DNA of 64,000 bases from Nocardioides sp. Kera G14 (GCF_020715565.1 NZ_CP085839.1:1612001-1676000); one strand, 5' to 3'. Shown: positions 27,153 through 40,908, counted from the first letter of the stretch. Notes: generated from the letters alone by a model not told the origin. Translations and numbers: made by a program.

Positions 27153-27523
27153 GCAGCGCGCACTATCCCGAGACTCCGGCGTCCGTCGGTGCTGCCCGCG
27201 CCTTCATCGCCCGCACCTTGGTCCACGTACCCGACGAGATCCGCGAACGCGCGCTGCTGCTGACCAGCGAGTTGGCGACCAACGCCATCAGGCACGCCCA
27301 CAGTCCGTTCACCGTCACCGCCACGATGACTCCGGACGAGGTCCATATCGCGGTCTCTGACACCCGTGGTGGAGTGCCGGTCCCCCGACGCAGTGAAGCG
27401 ACCGAGACCTCAGGTCGAGGCCTGATGATCGTCAACGCCTTCGCCGACCGCTGGGGGACCGACATCCGGCACGACTGCACCACGGTCTGGTTCGTGCTCG
27501 CCCTCGCGCCGCACCTCATGTAG
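27149..27523 (+). CDS. RsbW-like serine kinase / anti-sigma factor (HATPase_c)
   Basis: 124 residues, GHKL ATPase. N box LTSELATNAIRHA, G1 box SDTRGG, G2 box GRGLMIVNAFADRWG. Expected to phosphorylate the STAS protein and to bind a target when the STAS protein is phosphorylated. GTG 27149 overlaps the STAS stop (GTGA). No sigma factor gene lies nearby, so the client must be elsewhere or be another type of protein. Confidence 0.9.
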   Translation: MSSAHYPETPASVGAARAFIARTLVHVPDEIRERALLLTSELATNAIRHAHSPFTVTATMTPDEVHIAVSDTRGGVPVPRRSEATETSGRGLMIVNAFADRWGTDIRHDCTTVWFVLALAPHLM

Positions 27524-27532
27524 CGGCGCGCC

Positions 27533-27552
27533 CCTCAGCGGAGCCGCTCAGG
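27533..27552. terminator. Hairpin between convergent genes
   Basis: CCTCAGCGG-AG-CCGCTCAGG, 9-bp arms with one mismatch, 10 nt after the kinase stop and covering the stop of the MHYT protein. No T-run; likely a two-way terminator. Confidence 0.5.
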
Positions 27553-29584
27553 CGGTGAGCTGGCGGAGCTGGCCCGCACGGATCAGCTCGTCGATCGGCG
27601 TGGGACGGCCGAACAGGAAGCCCTGCGCCTCGTCGCAGCCGGTGGCGCTGATCAGGGCCAGCTGCTCGTCGGTCTCGATGCCCTCGGCGAGGACCGACAT
27701 GCCGAAGGTCCGGCCCAGGGACAACACCGTCCGGACCAGCTCGACGGTCTGCTCCGGCGTGCCGGCGCCGGAGAAGAACGACCGGTCGATCTTGATCCGG
27801 TCGAACGGGAACGACCGCAGCGCGTCGAGCGACGAGTAGCCGACGCCGAAGTCGTCGAGCGCGATGCCGACGCCGAGCTCCTTGATCTCGTGCAGGGCCT
27901 GCAGCGCGCGTTCGCGGTCGGTGAAGACGGCCGTCTCGGTGAGCTCCAGCTCGAGCCGCTCCGGTGACAGACCGGAGTCGGCCAGCGCCTCCCGGACGGT
28001 CGTCACGAGGTTGGGCTGGGCGAGCTGCACCGCCGAGACGTTGACGGCGACACGGTACGGCGGCTCCCAGCGCACGGCCTCCCGGCAGGCGGTGCGCAGC
28101 ACCCACTCCCCGACCTGCACGATCAACCCGGTCTCCTCGGCGAGCGGGATGAAGTCGGCCGGCGAGACGACGCCGAGCTGCGGATGCTGCCAGCGCACCA
28201 GCGCCTCGAAACCGCGGATCCCGCCGGTCGAGACGGACGTCTGCACCTGGTAGTGCAGGAACAGTTCGTCCCGGGCGACAGCCTCACGAAGGTACGCGGA
28301 GAGGCCGCGGCGCAGACGGGTCCGCTCGTCCACCGCCACGTCGTAGAAGCACATCTGCTGGACTGCATCGTTCTTCGCGCGATACATCGCGAGGTCCGCG
28401 TTGGTGACCAGGTTCTCGGCGTCGGCGGCGTCCTCCGGGAAGATCGCAACTCCGAGGCTGGCGCGCGACACGATCACGTCGGGCGCGAGACCGACGAGGG
28501 GGCCGTTGAGCGCGTGGGCGAGACTGGCGAGGAAGTCGTCGAGCACCCGACGCTCCCCCAACGGGAAGAGCGCGACGAACTCGTCACCGCCGATCCGCGC
28601 GATGAAGCTGCCCTCGTGTGCGTCCGCAAGACGGTGCATCCGTTGGCCGAGCTCACGGAGTACGCCGTCGCCGACGCTGTGCCCGCGCGCGTCGTTGATC
28701 TCCTTGAAGTTGTCGACGTCGACCACGACCATCGCGAGCCGGGTGCCGCGCGTGCCGGCGTGCGCGATCTCGGCGGCGAGCCGCTCGTTGAAGCTCGCGC
28801 GGTTCGGCAGGCCGGTCAGGACGTCGTACATGGCGAGTCGCCGGAAGCGCTCCACCGCGGACGCTCGCGTGTGGTCGTCGATCAGGTAGCCGGCTGCGCC
28901 CGCGCCGATGGTCACGAACGAGAGCGTCGCGATCGCGACGGCAAGGACGTTGAGCGAGTTGGGCTGGACCTGGTCCATGCCCGGCATCGAACTGCTCATC
29001 CGCATCGCACCCATGCCCGTGAAATGGAGGCAGAGCACGCAGAGCGCGAAGAGGACCCACATCAGGTCCGCTCCCCTGCGCTGGGGCATCCGCCCGGCGT
29101 ACGTCGCCAACGGAGCCAGCACCACGGCGAGGGCGACCGACAGGGCGACCAGGGGCGCGCTCCAGGCGATGTCGCCGTCGATTTCGAGCGCGGCCATGCC
29201 GAGGTAGTGCATCGACGCGACGGCGAGGCCGACGATGACTCCGCCGGCGACCGCCTGCCACCGACTGCCTGATCCTCGACCGGCGACCCAGAAGCCGATC
29301 GCGCTTCCGGCCACCGCCACGACCAGTGACGACGCCGTGCGCAGGTGGTCGAAGTCCACGACCATCCCGGCGTGGAAGCCGAGCATGGCGATGAAGTGGG
29401 TGCACCAGATCGTGACGCCGCTCGCGAGGGCCGTGAGGAAGAGCCACGCCTGTCGCTGGACGCCGTCGACCTCGGTCATGCGCCGGAAGAAGCGTGAGGT
29501 CGCCCAGGCGCCGGCGACGCAGAGGAGGGCCGAGAGGGCGAGGAGGGCAGGGTCGTGATGCCAGAGCTCGTGGGGGTGCGTCAC
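27548..29584 (-). CDS. MHYT-GGDEF-EAL cyclic-di-GMP protein
   Basis: 678 residues. The N-terminal seven-helix MHYT sensor carries its three motif copies as WCTHFIAMLGFH, SMHYLGMAAL and CLHFTGMGAM, predicted to bind copper and sense oxygen, CO or NO. GGDEF follows (ARIGGDEF) and then EAL (GFEALVRW) with DDFGVGYSS and the final AEGIET...QGFLFGRP. Catalytic motifs of both domains are intact; no RxxD inhibition site. GTG 29584. Convergent with the partner-switching operon. Confidence 0.95.
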   Translation of the reverse strand: MTHPHELWHHDPALLALSALLCVAGAWATSRFFRRMTEVDGVQRQAWLFLTALASGVTIWCTHFIAMLGFHAGMVVDFDHLRTASSLVVAVAGSAIGFWVAGRGSGSRWQAVAGGVIVGLAVASMHYLGMAALEIDGDIAWSAPLVALSVALAVVLAPLATYAGRMPQRRGADLMWVLFALCVLCLHFTGMGAMRMSSSMPGMDQVQPNSLNVLAVAIATLSFVTIGAGAAGYLIDDHTRASAVERFRRLAMYDVLTGLPNRASFNERLAAEIAHAGTRGTRLAMVVVDVDNFKEINDARGHSVGDGVLRELGQRMHRLADAHEGSFIARIGGDEFVALFPLGERRVLDDFLASLAHALNGPLVGLAPDVIVSRASLGVAIFPEDAADAENLVTNADLAMYRAKNDAVQQMCFYDVAVDERTRLRRGLSAYLREAVARDELFLHYQVQTSVSTGGIRGFEALVRWQHPQLGVVSPADFIPLAEETGLIVQVGEWVLRTACREAVRWEPPYRVAVNVSAVQLAQPNLVTTVREALADSGLSPERLELELTETAVFTDRERALQALHEIKELGVGIALDDFGVGYSSLDALRSFPFDRIKIDRSFFSGAGTPEQTVELVRTVLSLGRTFGMSVLAEGIETDEQLALISATGCDEAQGFLFGRPTPIDELIRAGQLRQLTA

Positions 29585-29636
29585 TGCCGCAGACTAGGTG
29601 CGCACTGCGCGGATTACCCAGTTGTCACCAGCCCGT

Positions 29637-30212
29637 TCACGAGCCCGCGGTGGTCACCCGGTCCCGGATCACGCAGGTCTCAACGTGGTCGTTGACGAGC
29701 CCCATCGCCTGCATGAAGGCGTACGACGTCGTCGGACCGACGAAGCGCCAGCCGCGGCGCTTGAGGTCCTTGCTCATGGCCACCGACTCCGGCGAGGTCG
29801 CACGGACGACAGGGGGCGCCGGGTCGACGGCGTACGACCACACATAGTCGCTGATCGAGCCCTCGGCGTCGATCAGCTCGAGTGCGCGAGCGGCGTTGTT
29901 GATCGTCGCCTCGATCTTGCCGCGGTGGCGGATGATGCCGGCGTCGCCCAGCAGACGCTGGATGTCGGGCTCGCCGAAGGTGGCGACACGTTCCAGGTCC
30001 CACTGCTCGAAGGCGGCACGGAAGTTCTCCCGTTTACGCAGGATCGTGATCCACGACAGTCCGGACTGGAAGCCCTCGAGGCAGAGTTTCTCGAAGAGCC
30101 GTGTGTCGTCGTGGACGGGGAAACCCCACTCGGTGTCGTGGTACTCGAGGTAGTCAGGCGCGGAGCCGGCCCAGGCACAGCGCGACTCGCCGTCGGGAGC
30201 GAGGAAGGTCAC
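29637..30212 (-). CDS. tag: DNA-3-methyladenine glycosylase I
   Basis: 191 residues, family length. Removes 3-methyladenine from alkylated DNA. Motifs: CAWAGSAPDYLEYHDTEWG in two parts (zinc ligands Cys and His), FEKLCLEGFQSGLSWITIL, and the C-terminal His/Cys zinc ligands in NDHVETCVIRDR; FVGPTTSYAFMQAMG is the family core. GTG 30212 overlaps the sortase stop by 4 nt; upstream reading would enter the sortase gene. Confidence 0.95.
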   Translation of the reverse strand: MTFLAPDGESRCAWAGSAPDYLEYHDTEWGFPVHDDTRLFEKLCLEGFQSGLSWITILRKRENFRAAFEQWDLERVATFGEPDIQRLLGDAGIIRHRGKIEATINNAARALELIDAEGSISDYVWSYAVDPAPPVVRATSPESVAMSKDLKRRGWRFVGPTTSYAFMQAMGLVNDHVETCVIRDRVTTAGS

Positions 30213-30874
30213 GAGTGGTGACGGTACCTCCGCGGCACGTGCACGCGCCGGACGAGGACGCCGATCTTGTCGATCCGGTGCTCGGGGTTGCCGTAGCGGT
30301 CCGTCCAGTAGTTGCCGCGGGCGTGGTCCTCGGGCGTCGCGCAGGTGGAGATGGTGATGTAGGCCTGCGTCGGAGTGGCCCCCGGCTTCCCCGGGACGGC
30401 GGCACGTTGGGCCCGCAACGAGGCCGGCGAACGGAAGGAGACCCAGCGGGTCTTGACGATTTTGTAGATGTAGCGCCAGCCACCCATGTCGACGAAGACG
30501 CGGCTGCCCTTGTGGAGACTCGGCACACGACGGAAGACCCCGCCGTGAGAGACGCGGTGGCCGGTGACCTGGTAGTTGCCGATGCCACCCGGCCCCACGC
30601 CGCCCTGCGGTCCGTTCGGACTCGCCGCGATCCCCCGGTTCTGGATCTTCGTGCCGGGTCCGTCGTCGGTCTTCCCGGTGTAGGCGACGACCTTCAGGCG
30701 TCGGATGCCGAGGTGCGGAATGGTGAGGCGGGCGTTGTGCGGCCGTCCGTCACTCGCACTCGACGGCGAAGGAGAGGCAGCGGCGGAGGCGGACGGGGCG
30801 GTGCCGAGGTCGACGAGAGCGGCTCCCGGAAGGAGCCCGGCGGCCAGGGAGAGGGCAGCGATGCGGCGAATCAT
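30209..30874 (-). CDS. Sortase (class E/F-like)
   Basis: 221 residues. N-terminal signal/anchor (MIRRIAALSLAAGLLPGAAL), a Ser/Pro-rich spacer, and the sortase barrel with catalytic His106 (VTGHRVS), Cys178 (TISTCAT) and Arg200 (PEHRIDKIGV). In actinobacteria such housekeeping-type sortases attach LPxTG/LAxTG proteins or pili. No sorting-signal substrate is encoded in this window. ATG 30874 chosen as it starts the signal peptide. Confidence 0.9.
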   Translation of the reverse strand: MIRRIAALSLAAGLLPGAALVDLGTAPSASAAASPSPSSASDGRPHNARLTIPHLGIRRLKVVAYTGKTDDGPGTKIQNRGIAASPNGPQGGVGPGGIGNYQVTGHRVSHGGVFRRVPSLHKGSRVFVDMGGWRYIYKIVKTRWVSFRSPASLRAQRAAVPGKPGATPTQAYITISTCATPEDHARGNYWTDRYGNPEHRIDKIGVLVRRVHVPRRYRHHS

Positions 30875-30918
30875 GTGCCGCCTGTACCCCGGCGCGCCGG
30901 TTTGTTGCAGCCGGTGTC

Positions 30919-31797
30919 TCAGATCTGCTTGAGCCGCGGCAGCACGTTCGTCGTGAACGTCTCCGCCCACGCCGCCGGGTCACCGTTCTTCTGCGGCGAG
31001 GTGGTGACCAGCGTGACGCCGAGCTTGGCGTACTCCTCCATCTCGGCGAGCCACTCGTCGGGCGACTCCACGGGGTCGAGCCCGCCACCGCCGCCGATGG
31101 TCTTCTCGATCGCGTCGTAGTCGCGGCCGAGCTTGTCGCAGTGCTCGCGCAGGACGTCGAGCTTGTGCTTGACACCCTCGACACCCTCGCGGGCGAAGAG
31201 GTGGGTGGCGTCGGCGTACTGCGCGACGAGGCGGAGGGTCTTCCGCTCTCCCCCGCCGCCGATCATGATCGGGAGCCGCCCGCGCGGCGGCTGCGGGAGG
31301 TTGATCGTCTCCTTGAGGTGGAAGTGCGTGCCGTCGTAGGCACCGTCGTCATCGGACCACATCTGGTTGACGATCTGCAGCGTCTCCTCGAGTCGCTCGA
31401 ACCGCTCGGACGTCGAGGGGAACGGGACGCCGAGGCCCTCGTGCTCACGGTCGTACCAAGCAGCTCCGATGCCGAGCCACGCACGCCCGCGGGAGAGCAC
31501 GTCGATGGTCGTGGCGATCTTCGCGAGCAGCCCCGGGTGGCGGTAGGTCACGCCGGTGACGAGCAGGCCGAGCTCGAGCTGCTCGGTGATGCCTGCGAGG
31601 TAGCCGAGCGTCGTGTAGCCCTCGAGCATCGGCTCGAACGGACCACCGGCCGGGATCATCTGGTAGTAGTGATCCATCACCGTGAAGAGCCGGAAACCGC
31701 CCTCGTCGGCGATCTTCGCGGTCTCGGTGAGGCGGTCGGTGAGGTTGGTCTCCCAGCCCTCGTGCGTGAAGGTGAAGTAGTGAAGTCCGGCATCCAT
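30919..31797 (-). CDS. LLM-class F420-dependent oxidoreductase
   Basis: 292 residues, luciferase-like TIM barrel. MDAGLHYFTFTHEGW, HPGLLAKIATTIDVLSRGR, LGIGAAWYDREHEGLGVPFPS and the PIMIGGGGERKTLRLVAQYAD block are typical of the F420-dependent group (phosphate-binding GGGGE). Substrate unknown. ATG 31797 is only 9 nt from the start of the divergent cyclophilin, so its promoter must lie in that gene's 5' end. Confidence 0.9.
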   Translation of the reverse strand: MDAGLHYFTFTHEGWETNLTDRLTETAKIADEGGFRLFTVMDHYYQMIPAGGPFEPMLEGYTTLGYLAGITEQLELGLLVTGVTYRHPGLLAKIATTIDVLSRGRAWLGIGAAWYDREHEGLGVPFPSTSERFERLEETLQIVNQMWSDDDGAYDGTHFHLKETINLPQPPRGRLPIMIGGGGERKTLRLVAQYADATHLFAREGVEGVKHKLDVLREHCDKLGRDYDAIEKTIGGGGGLDPVESPDEWLAEMEEYAKLGVTLVTTSPQKNGDPAAWAETFTTNVLPRLKQI

Positions 31798-31806
31798 GCT
31801 TCTACG

Positions 31807-32502
31807 ATGCCACCCGTGCTGAAGCGTCTGCCTGCCGTCCTCGCCCTCCTCCTCGCCGCCTCCTCGTTGGTGGCGTGCGGCTCGGACTCCGGCAAGGCGT
31901 CCGACAGCGGAGCGGAGTGCCGCTACCCCTCCGACGGCAGCAGTACGTCGACCACGACTCCCCCCGCCACGCCGGTCTCCAGCGCCGACTCGACGGCGAC
32001 CCTCCAGCTCAGTGTCGGCGCCGTGCCGATCACCCTCCACGGCGGCGCCGCACCGTGCACGGTCAACTCCTTCGTCGCCCTGGCCAAGGCCGGTTACTTC
32101 GACGGGACGCCCTGCCACCGCCTGACGACCGCAGGCATCCTCGTCCTCCAGTGCGGCGACCCGACGGGCTCCGGCCAGGGCGGTCCGGGCTACTCCTTCG
32201 ACGACGAGCTCACAGCCGCCAAGGCGTTCGCGCCCGGCGAGACCTGGTCCGACGGCACCAAGACCGTCGTCTACCCGGCCGGCACGCTGGCGATGGCCAA
32301 CGCGGGCGCGGACACCAACGGCTCGCAGTTCTTCCTCGTCTACGGAGACAGCTCACTGCCGCCGGCCTACACGGCCTTCGGCACCGTCGGAAGCGCCGGG
32401 CTGGCGGTCCTGCAGCAGGTCGCGAAGGACGGAACGGCCGACGGCAGCCAGGACGGTCCGCCGAAGGACGGCGTGAAGATCAGCTCAGTCAAGCTCTCCT
32501 GA
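31807..32502 (+). CDS. Cyclophilin-type peptidyl-prolyl isomerase lipoprotein
   Basis: 231 residues. Lipobox SLVACGS (Cys24), Ser/Thr-rich spacer, then a cyclophilin fold: PCTVNSFVALAKAGYFDGTPCHRL, GTLAMANAGADTNGSQFFLVYGDS (the FFxxxxG-like core) and YTAFGTV. The usual FHR..MiQgGD is altered to CHRL..LVLQCGD. Probably a folding helper on the outer face of the membrane. ATG 31807; GTG 31816 is an alternative. The 3' end overlaps the OsmC gene by 18 nt. Confidence 0.9.
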   Translation: MPPVLKRLPAVLALLLAASSLVACGSDSGKASDSGAECRYPSDGSSTSTTTPPATPVSSADSTATLQLSVGAVPITLHGGAAPCTVNSFVALAKAGYFDGTPCHRLTTAGILVLQCGDPTGSGQGGPGYSFDDELTAAKAFAPGETWSDGTKTVVYPAGTLAMANAGADTNGSQFFLVYGDSSLPPAYTAFGTVGSAGLAVLQQVAKDGTADGSQDGPPKDGVKISSVKLS

Positions 32503-32901
32503 GCGGTAGGTCACCGGCGCGCTGAGCGCGACGGTCCGACCGACCGTGCACAGCCGGTCCTGCGACTTCCGGATCGCCGACTCCAGCACCGCCCGCGCGG
32601 CGTCGCCGGCCTCCCCCTCCGGGAAGGTGATGTCGAAGGTGACGGTCACGCCGTCGAGGTGGTTGCCCTGCTCGTCGCGGAGCTTGGTGCCTTCCGAACG
32701 CGCCCGAAAGGTCTCGAAGGGCGCGCGCTTACCGGTGATGAAGTCGACGTCGAGTGCGCTGCATCCCGCGACCGCGGCGAGCAGCAGCTCGACGGGCGTG
32801 AAGTCCGGGTCGTCGCCATGGCCGAGAGCGACGATCCCGCCACGGGAGTTGGTCGCCTTGAAGCGGTGCTCGCCCATCTGGGTCAGTTCCACGGTGGTCA
32901 T
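32485..32901 (-). CDS. OsmC/Ohr-family protein
   Basis: 138 residues. Family marks: FTPVELLLAAVAGCSALDVDFITGKR with the first redox Cys, and IRKSQDRLCTVGRTV with the second. This is the OsmC-like branch thought to detoxify organic hydroperoxides. ATG 32901; 23 nt from the divergent pepN start. Convergent 18-nt overlap with the cyclophilin gene. Confidence 0.9.
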   Translation of the reverse strand: MTTVELTQMGEHRFKATNSRGGIVALGHGDDPDFTPVELLLAAVAGCSALDVDFITGKRAPFETFRARSEGTKLRDEQGNHLDGVTVTFDITFPEGEAGDAARAVLESAIRKSQDRLCTVGRTVALSAPVTYRSGELD

Positions 32902-32924
32902 GTGGGACAGATTAGGGTCTGCGC

Positions 32925-35369
<2,445 letters not shown>

Positions 35370-35372
<3 letters not shown>

Positions 35373-35391
35373 TCGCCTCCTGATCGCCTCC
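35370..35391 (+). repeat. 11-bp tandem duplication carrying the pepN stop
   Basis: TGATCGCCTCC twice in a row (35370-35380, 35381-35391). The first TGA is the pepN stop, the second falls in another frame. The TGATCGCC core also occurs after rbpA and in the 22.1-kb repeats. Confidence 0.8.
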
Positions 35392-35453
35392 GGACCGACC
35401 CGCCTCGGCGTGGGACGACGGTTCTGTCGGCCGCCGCTGCGAGACTTCGGCAC

Positions 35454-36935
35454 ATGGTGTTCCTTTACCTTCTGCTCGGTGTCGTGCTCGGGGCGGCACT
35501 CGGTGCTGCGGTCGTGACGCAGCGCCTGCGCACACAGCACGCGGCTGAGCTCGCCGCCGAGTTGGCCGGCGCCCGCGAGCAGACCGAAGCGGTGGTGCGC
35601 GAGGCCGTCGCGAAGGCCGGTGCGGACGCGGAGTCGCGGCTCGCCCACATGGAGTCGATGCTCCACGCGGAGCACGGGACGCTGCTGGCCCAGCTCCGCC
35701 AGCAGGAGGCCGAGCAGCGCGCCGAGACCGAGGCGGCGCTCGCCGCCGCGAAGGCCCGCGTCGCCTCGCTCGAGGAGGCCCTCGACGAGGCACGGCGTGC
35801 CCAGCGCGACCTCGCCGAGCAGCACCGGCGTCAGGCCGCCGAGCGCGAGGCCGCGGCGGGCCGCGAGAGCCAGGTCGTCAAGGTGATCGCACCCGTCGCC
35901 GCCCAGATCGAGAAGATGCAGCACCAGCTCCTCACGCTCGAGACCAAGACGGCCAAACAGCAGGGCGAGCTCGCTGAGCAGATCCGAGCCACCCAGGCCG
36001 GCGTCGCCGAGTCGCGTCGCGCCTCCACCGATCTCGCCAACGTGCTGCGCAACAACAACGCCGTCCGCGGCGCTTGGGGTGAGACCCAGCTGCGCAACCT
36101 CGTCGAGTCGGCCGGGCTGCTCAACCGCGTCGATTTCGAGCTGCAGCACTCGATGACCGCCGACTCCGGTGCTCGCCGGCCCGACATGGTGCTGAACCTG
36201 CCCGGCGGCAAGCAGATGGCGATCGACGCGAAGGTGCCCTACAACGACTTCATGGATGCTCAGCGCGAGGGCCTCGCGCCCGAGGCGCGCGAGCAGCACC
36301 TGCGCAACCACGCCGCCAAGGTGCGCGGCCACGTCGACACGCTGGCCGCGAAGGGCTACTGGACGGGACTCGCGGTCAGTCCGGAGTTCACGGTCGCCTT
36401 CATCCCGAACGACCAGATCCTCAACGCGGCCCTCGACATCGACCCCAGCCTGCTCGACCACTCGTTCAAGCAGAACGTCCTGCTCGCGACGCCGACCAAC
36501 CTCTACTCCATGCTGAAGACGATCGCGTTCACCTGGAAGCAGGAGGCGCTCACCGAGGACGCGCTCGCACTCTTCACACTGGGCCAGGACCTCTACCGCC
36601 GGATCACGACGATGGCGAGCCACGTGGAGAAGCTCGGACGATCGCTGACCACGAGCGTCAAGGACTACAACAAGTTCGTCGGCTCCCTCGAGCGGCAGGT
36701 CCTCCCGGCCGCCCGCAAGATCAACGCCGTCGACGGCGCCTCCCTCATCCCCGCACCTCCGGAGATCGAGGAGCCCGTCCGCGCCCTCACCGCCGGTGAC
36801 CTCACGGCCGAGCTGGCCACGCAGGAGGCCGACGAGGTCGACCTCTTCGCCGACCTCGCCCGTCCCGAGTTCCCGGACGGGATCGACCAGGTCGTCGACG
36901 CCGAGCTCGTGGAGCCCGACGCCGACGCTGTCTGA
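35454..36935 (+). CDS. rmuC: DNA recombination protein RmuC
   Basis: 493 residues. One membrane helix at the N-terminus (FLYLLLGVVLGAALGAAVV), a long Ala/Glu/Arg-rich coiled coil (30-185), and the RmuC nuclease-like domain: NNNAVRGAWGETQLRNLVE, GKQMAIDAKVPYNDF (Asp and Lys of a PD-(D/E)XK-type core) and IPNDQIL. Limits inversions at short inverted repeats in E. coli. A perfect 7-bp hairpin 80 nt after the stop may terminate it. Confidence 0.94.
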   Translation: MVFLYLLLGVVLGAALGAAVVTQRLRTQHAAELAAELAGAREQTEAVVREAVAKAGADAESRLAHMESMLHAEHGTLLAQLRQQEAEQRAETEAALAAAKARVASLEEALDEARRAQRDLAEQHRRQAAEREAAAGRESQVVKVIAPVAAQIEKMQHQLLTLETKTAKQQGELAEQIRATQAGVAESRRASTDLANVLRNNNAVRGAWGETQLRNLVESAGLLNRVDFELQHSMTADSGARRPDMVLNLPGGKQMAIDAKVPYNDFMDAQREGLAPEAREQHLRNHAAKVRGHVDTLAAKGYWTGLAVSPEFTVAFIPNDQILNAALDIDPSLLDHSFKQNVLLATPTNLYSMLKTIAFTWKQEALTEDALALFTLGQDLYRRITTMASHVEKLGRSLTTSVKDYNKFVGSLERQVLPAARKINAVDGASLIPAPPEIEEPVRALTAGDLTAELATQEADEVDLFADLARPEFPDGIDQVVDAELVEPDADAV

Positions 36936-37012
36936 TCAGTCCCGCCGACCGACACGCGTGCGGCCGCAAGGCGCCGACGCGAAGGCGACCTTCGAGCGAA
37001 GCGGGTCGTCGA

Positions 37013-37029
37013 GCGGCGTGCAACGCCGC
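37013..37029. terminator. Short perfect hairpin between rmuC and gcvP
   Basis: GCGGCGT-GCA-ACGCCGC, 7-bp perfect stem and 3-nt loop, 13 nt beyond the end of gcvP and 78 nt beyond rmuC. GC-rich, without a T-run. It is the only clear structure in the 106-nt convergent gap. Confidence 0.5.
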
Positions 37030-37041
37030 GGACGCTCCGTG

Positions 37042-39924
<2,883 letters not shown>

Positions 39925-39953
39925 GGAGCGACTCCTGGGGGCAACGATCGGAC

Positions 39954-39976
39954 GTGACGTCCTCCCCCTCTGTCAC
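39954..39976 (-). promoter_or_regulatory. Leader hairpin between the glycine aptamer and gcvP
   Basis: GTGAC (39976-39972) and GTCAC (39958-39954) enclose a purine-rich loop AGAGGGGGAGGAC; an alternative smaller hairpin GGACG-TCA-CGTCC overlaps it (39950-39962). Mutually exclusive structures of this kind fit an expression platform, but the mechanism cannot be told from sequence. Confidence 0.4.
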
Positions 39977-39984
39977 CGCGCCGA

Positions 39985-40086
39985 TGCCGCTTCAGAGTCG
40001 CCGCGCCCGCACGGTCGTGGTGCCTGAGAGATTCCGGGGAGGAATTGCCCCTTCGGCGCCCGCCATCAGGAGGGACTCTCCCGCGC
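39985..40086 (-). ncRNA. Glycine riboswitch aptamer upstream of gcvP
   Basis: Read on the minus strand the leader contains, in order, GCGGGAGAG, GGCGCCGAAGGGGCAA, CCCCGGAATCTCTCAGGCA, ACCGTGCGG and CGACTCTGAAGC. These are the conserved core and P1 strands of the glycine aptamer (gcvT motif). Only one aptamer fits; the remaining 60 nt before gcvP are too short for a second. Expected to turn on gcvP when glycine is plentiful. Confidence 0.93.
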
Positions 40087-40120
40087 GGCCTTGGTAGCTG
40101 GCCGCAACGATACCGGAGGT

Positions 40121-40726
40121 CTAGCCGATCTTGCGCGCGGCACGGCGCGCGGCCAGCTCGTCGCCGGCGACACCGTCAGCCTCGGCAGCGTCATCAGCGG
40201 TGCGCTCGCTGGGCAGCGCCGAGAGTGTGCCCTCGATCTCGCGCCAGACGCCACCGATCGCGATGCCGAAGACACCCTGACCGCCCTGGAGCAGGTCGAT
40301 GACCTCGTCATTGCTGGTGCACTCGTAGACCGAGGCCCCGTCGCTCATCAGCGTCACGCGGGTGAGGTCCTCGGTGCCGCGCTCACGCAGGTGCGTGACC
40401 GCCGTGCGGATCTGCTGCAGTGAGATGCCGGCGTCGAGAAGTCGCTTGATGATCTTGAGGATCAGGATGTCGCGGAAGGAGTAGAGCCGCTGGGTACCCG
40501 AGCCCGAGGCGCCACGCACGCTCGGCTCGATCAGACCGGTGCGGGCCCAGTAGTCCAGCTGGCGGTACGTGATGCCGGCGGCGTTGCAGGCCGTCGGGCC
40601 GCGGTAGCCCAGGTCGTCGGGCAGGGGCGACACGTCGTCGGTGAACAAGAGGCCCTGCTCGTCAGCCTGCTCGGCTGCGGCAAGCACCTCGGCGGTCGCG
40701 CCGATCTCCTGCTCGTGCTCGTTCAC
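40121..40726 (-). CDS. MerR-family regulator (Rv1830-like)
   Basis: 201 residues. DNA-binding domain at about 41-110: YRGPTACNAAGITYRQLDYWARTGLIEPS, then RLYSFRDILILKIIKRLLDAGISLQQI. The C-terminal region is short and of unknown ligand; the tail is acidic then basic (AARRAARKIG). Position between gcvP and the bifunctional nuclease matches Rv1830 of M. tuberculosis. GTG 40726 has GGAGGA upstream. The 190-nt region in front holds a spaced inverted repeat. Confidence 0.9.
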   Translation of the reverse strand: MNEHEQEIGATAEVLAAAEQADEQGLLFTDDVSPLPDDLGYRGPTACNAAGITYRQLDYWARTGLIEPSVRGASGSGTQRLYSFRDILILKIIKRLLDAGISLQQIRTAVTHLRERGTEDLTRVTLMSDGASVYECTSNDEVIDLLQGGQGVFGIAIGGVWREIEGTLSALPSERTADDAAEADGVAGDELAARRAARKIG

Positions 40727-40758
40727 GTGCGTCCTCCGTGAGGTCTACTCCGTTGAGC

Positions 40759-40818
40759 GTAACTCCCAAGCTGGGGAAGTCCATGGAATTCGGATGCGAA
40801 TCTCACGGCTGGAGTTAC
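40759..40818. promoter_or_regulatory. Spaced inverted repeat upstream of the MerR gene
   Basis: GTAACTCC (40759-40766) and GGAGTTAC (40811-40818) are perfect inverted copies, 52 bp centre to centre, about five helical turns. The outer flanks also resemble each other (GTTGAGC / ACAACAG). Could be paired half-sites for looping or flank the promoter. Otherwise the 190-nt gap shows no gene. Confidence 0.45.
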
Positions 40819-40885
40819 AACAGAGACAGTTCAACGTAGGACGCCGCAGAGCATCGGTCAAAGACCCGCCCGGCGTGTCGGAACT

Positions 40886-40908
40886 CTCAACCTCATCTTG
40901 AGGGTGAG
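40886..40908 (-). terminator. Hairpin after the bifunctional nuclease gene
   Basis: CTCACCCTCA-AGA-TGAGGTTGAG on the minus strand: 10-bp stem with one G-T pair, 9 nt beyond the stop. Weak T content after it. Likely terminator separating the FtsR/nuclease transcript from the MerR gene. Confidence 0.55.

Noticed and set aside
37013..37029. Small RNA gene in the rmuC-gcvP gap
   Set aside because: Only a short hairpin is seen, without promoter or conserved structure; treated as a terminator.
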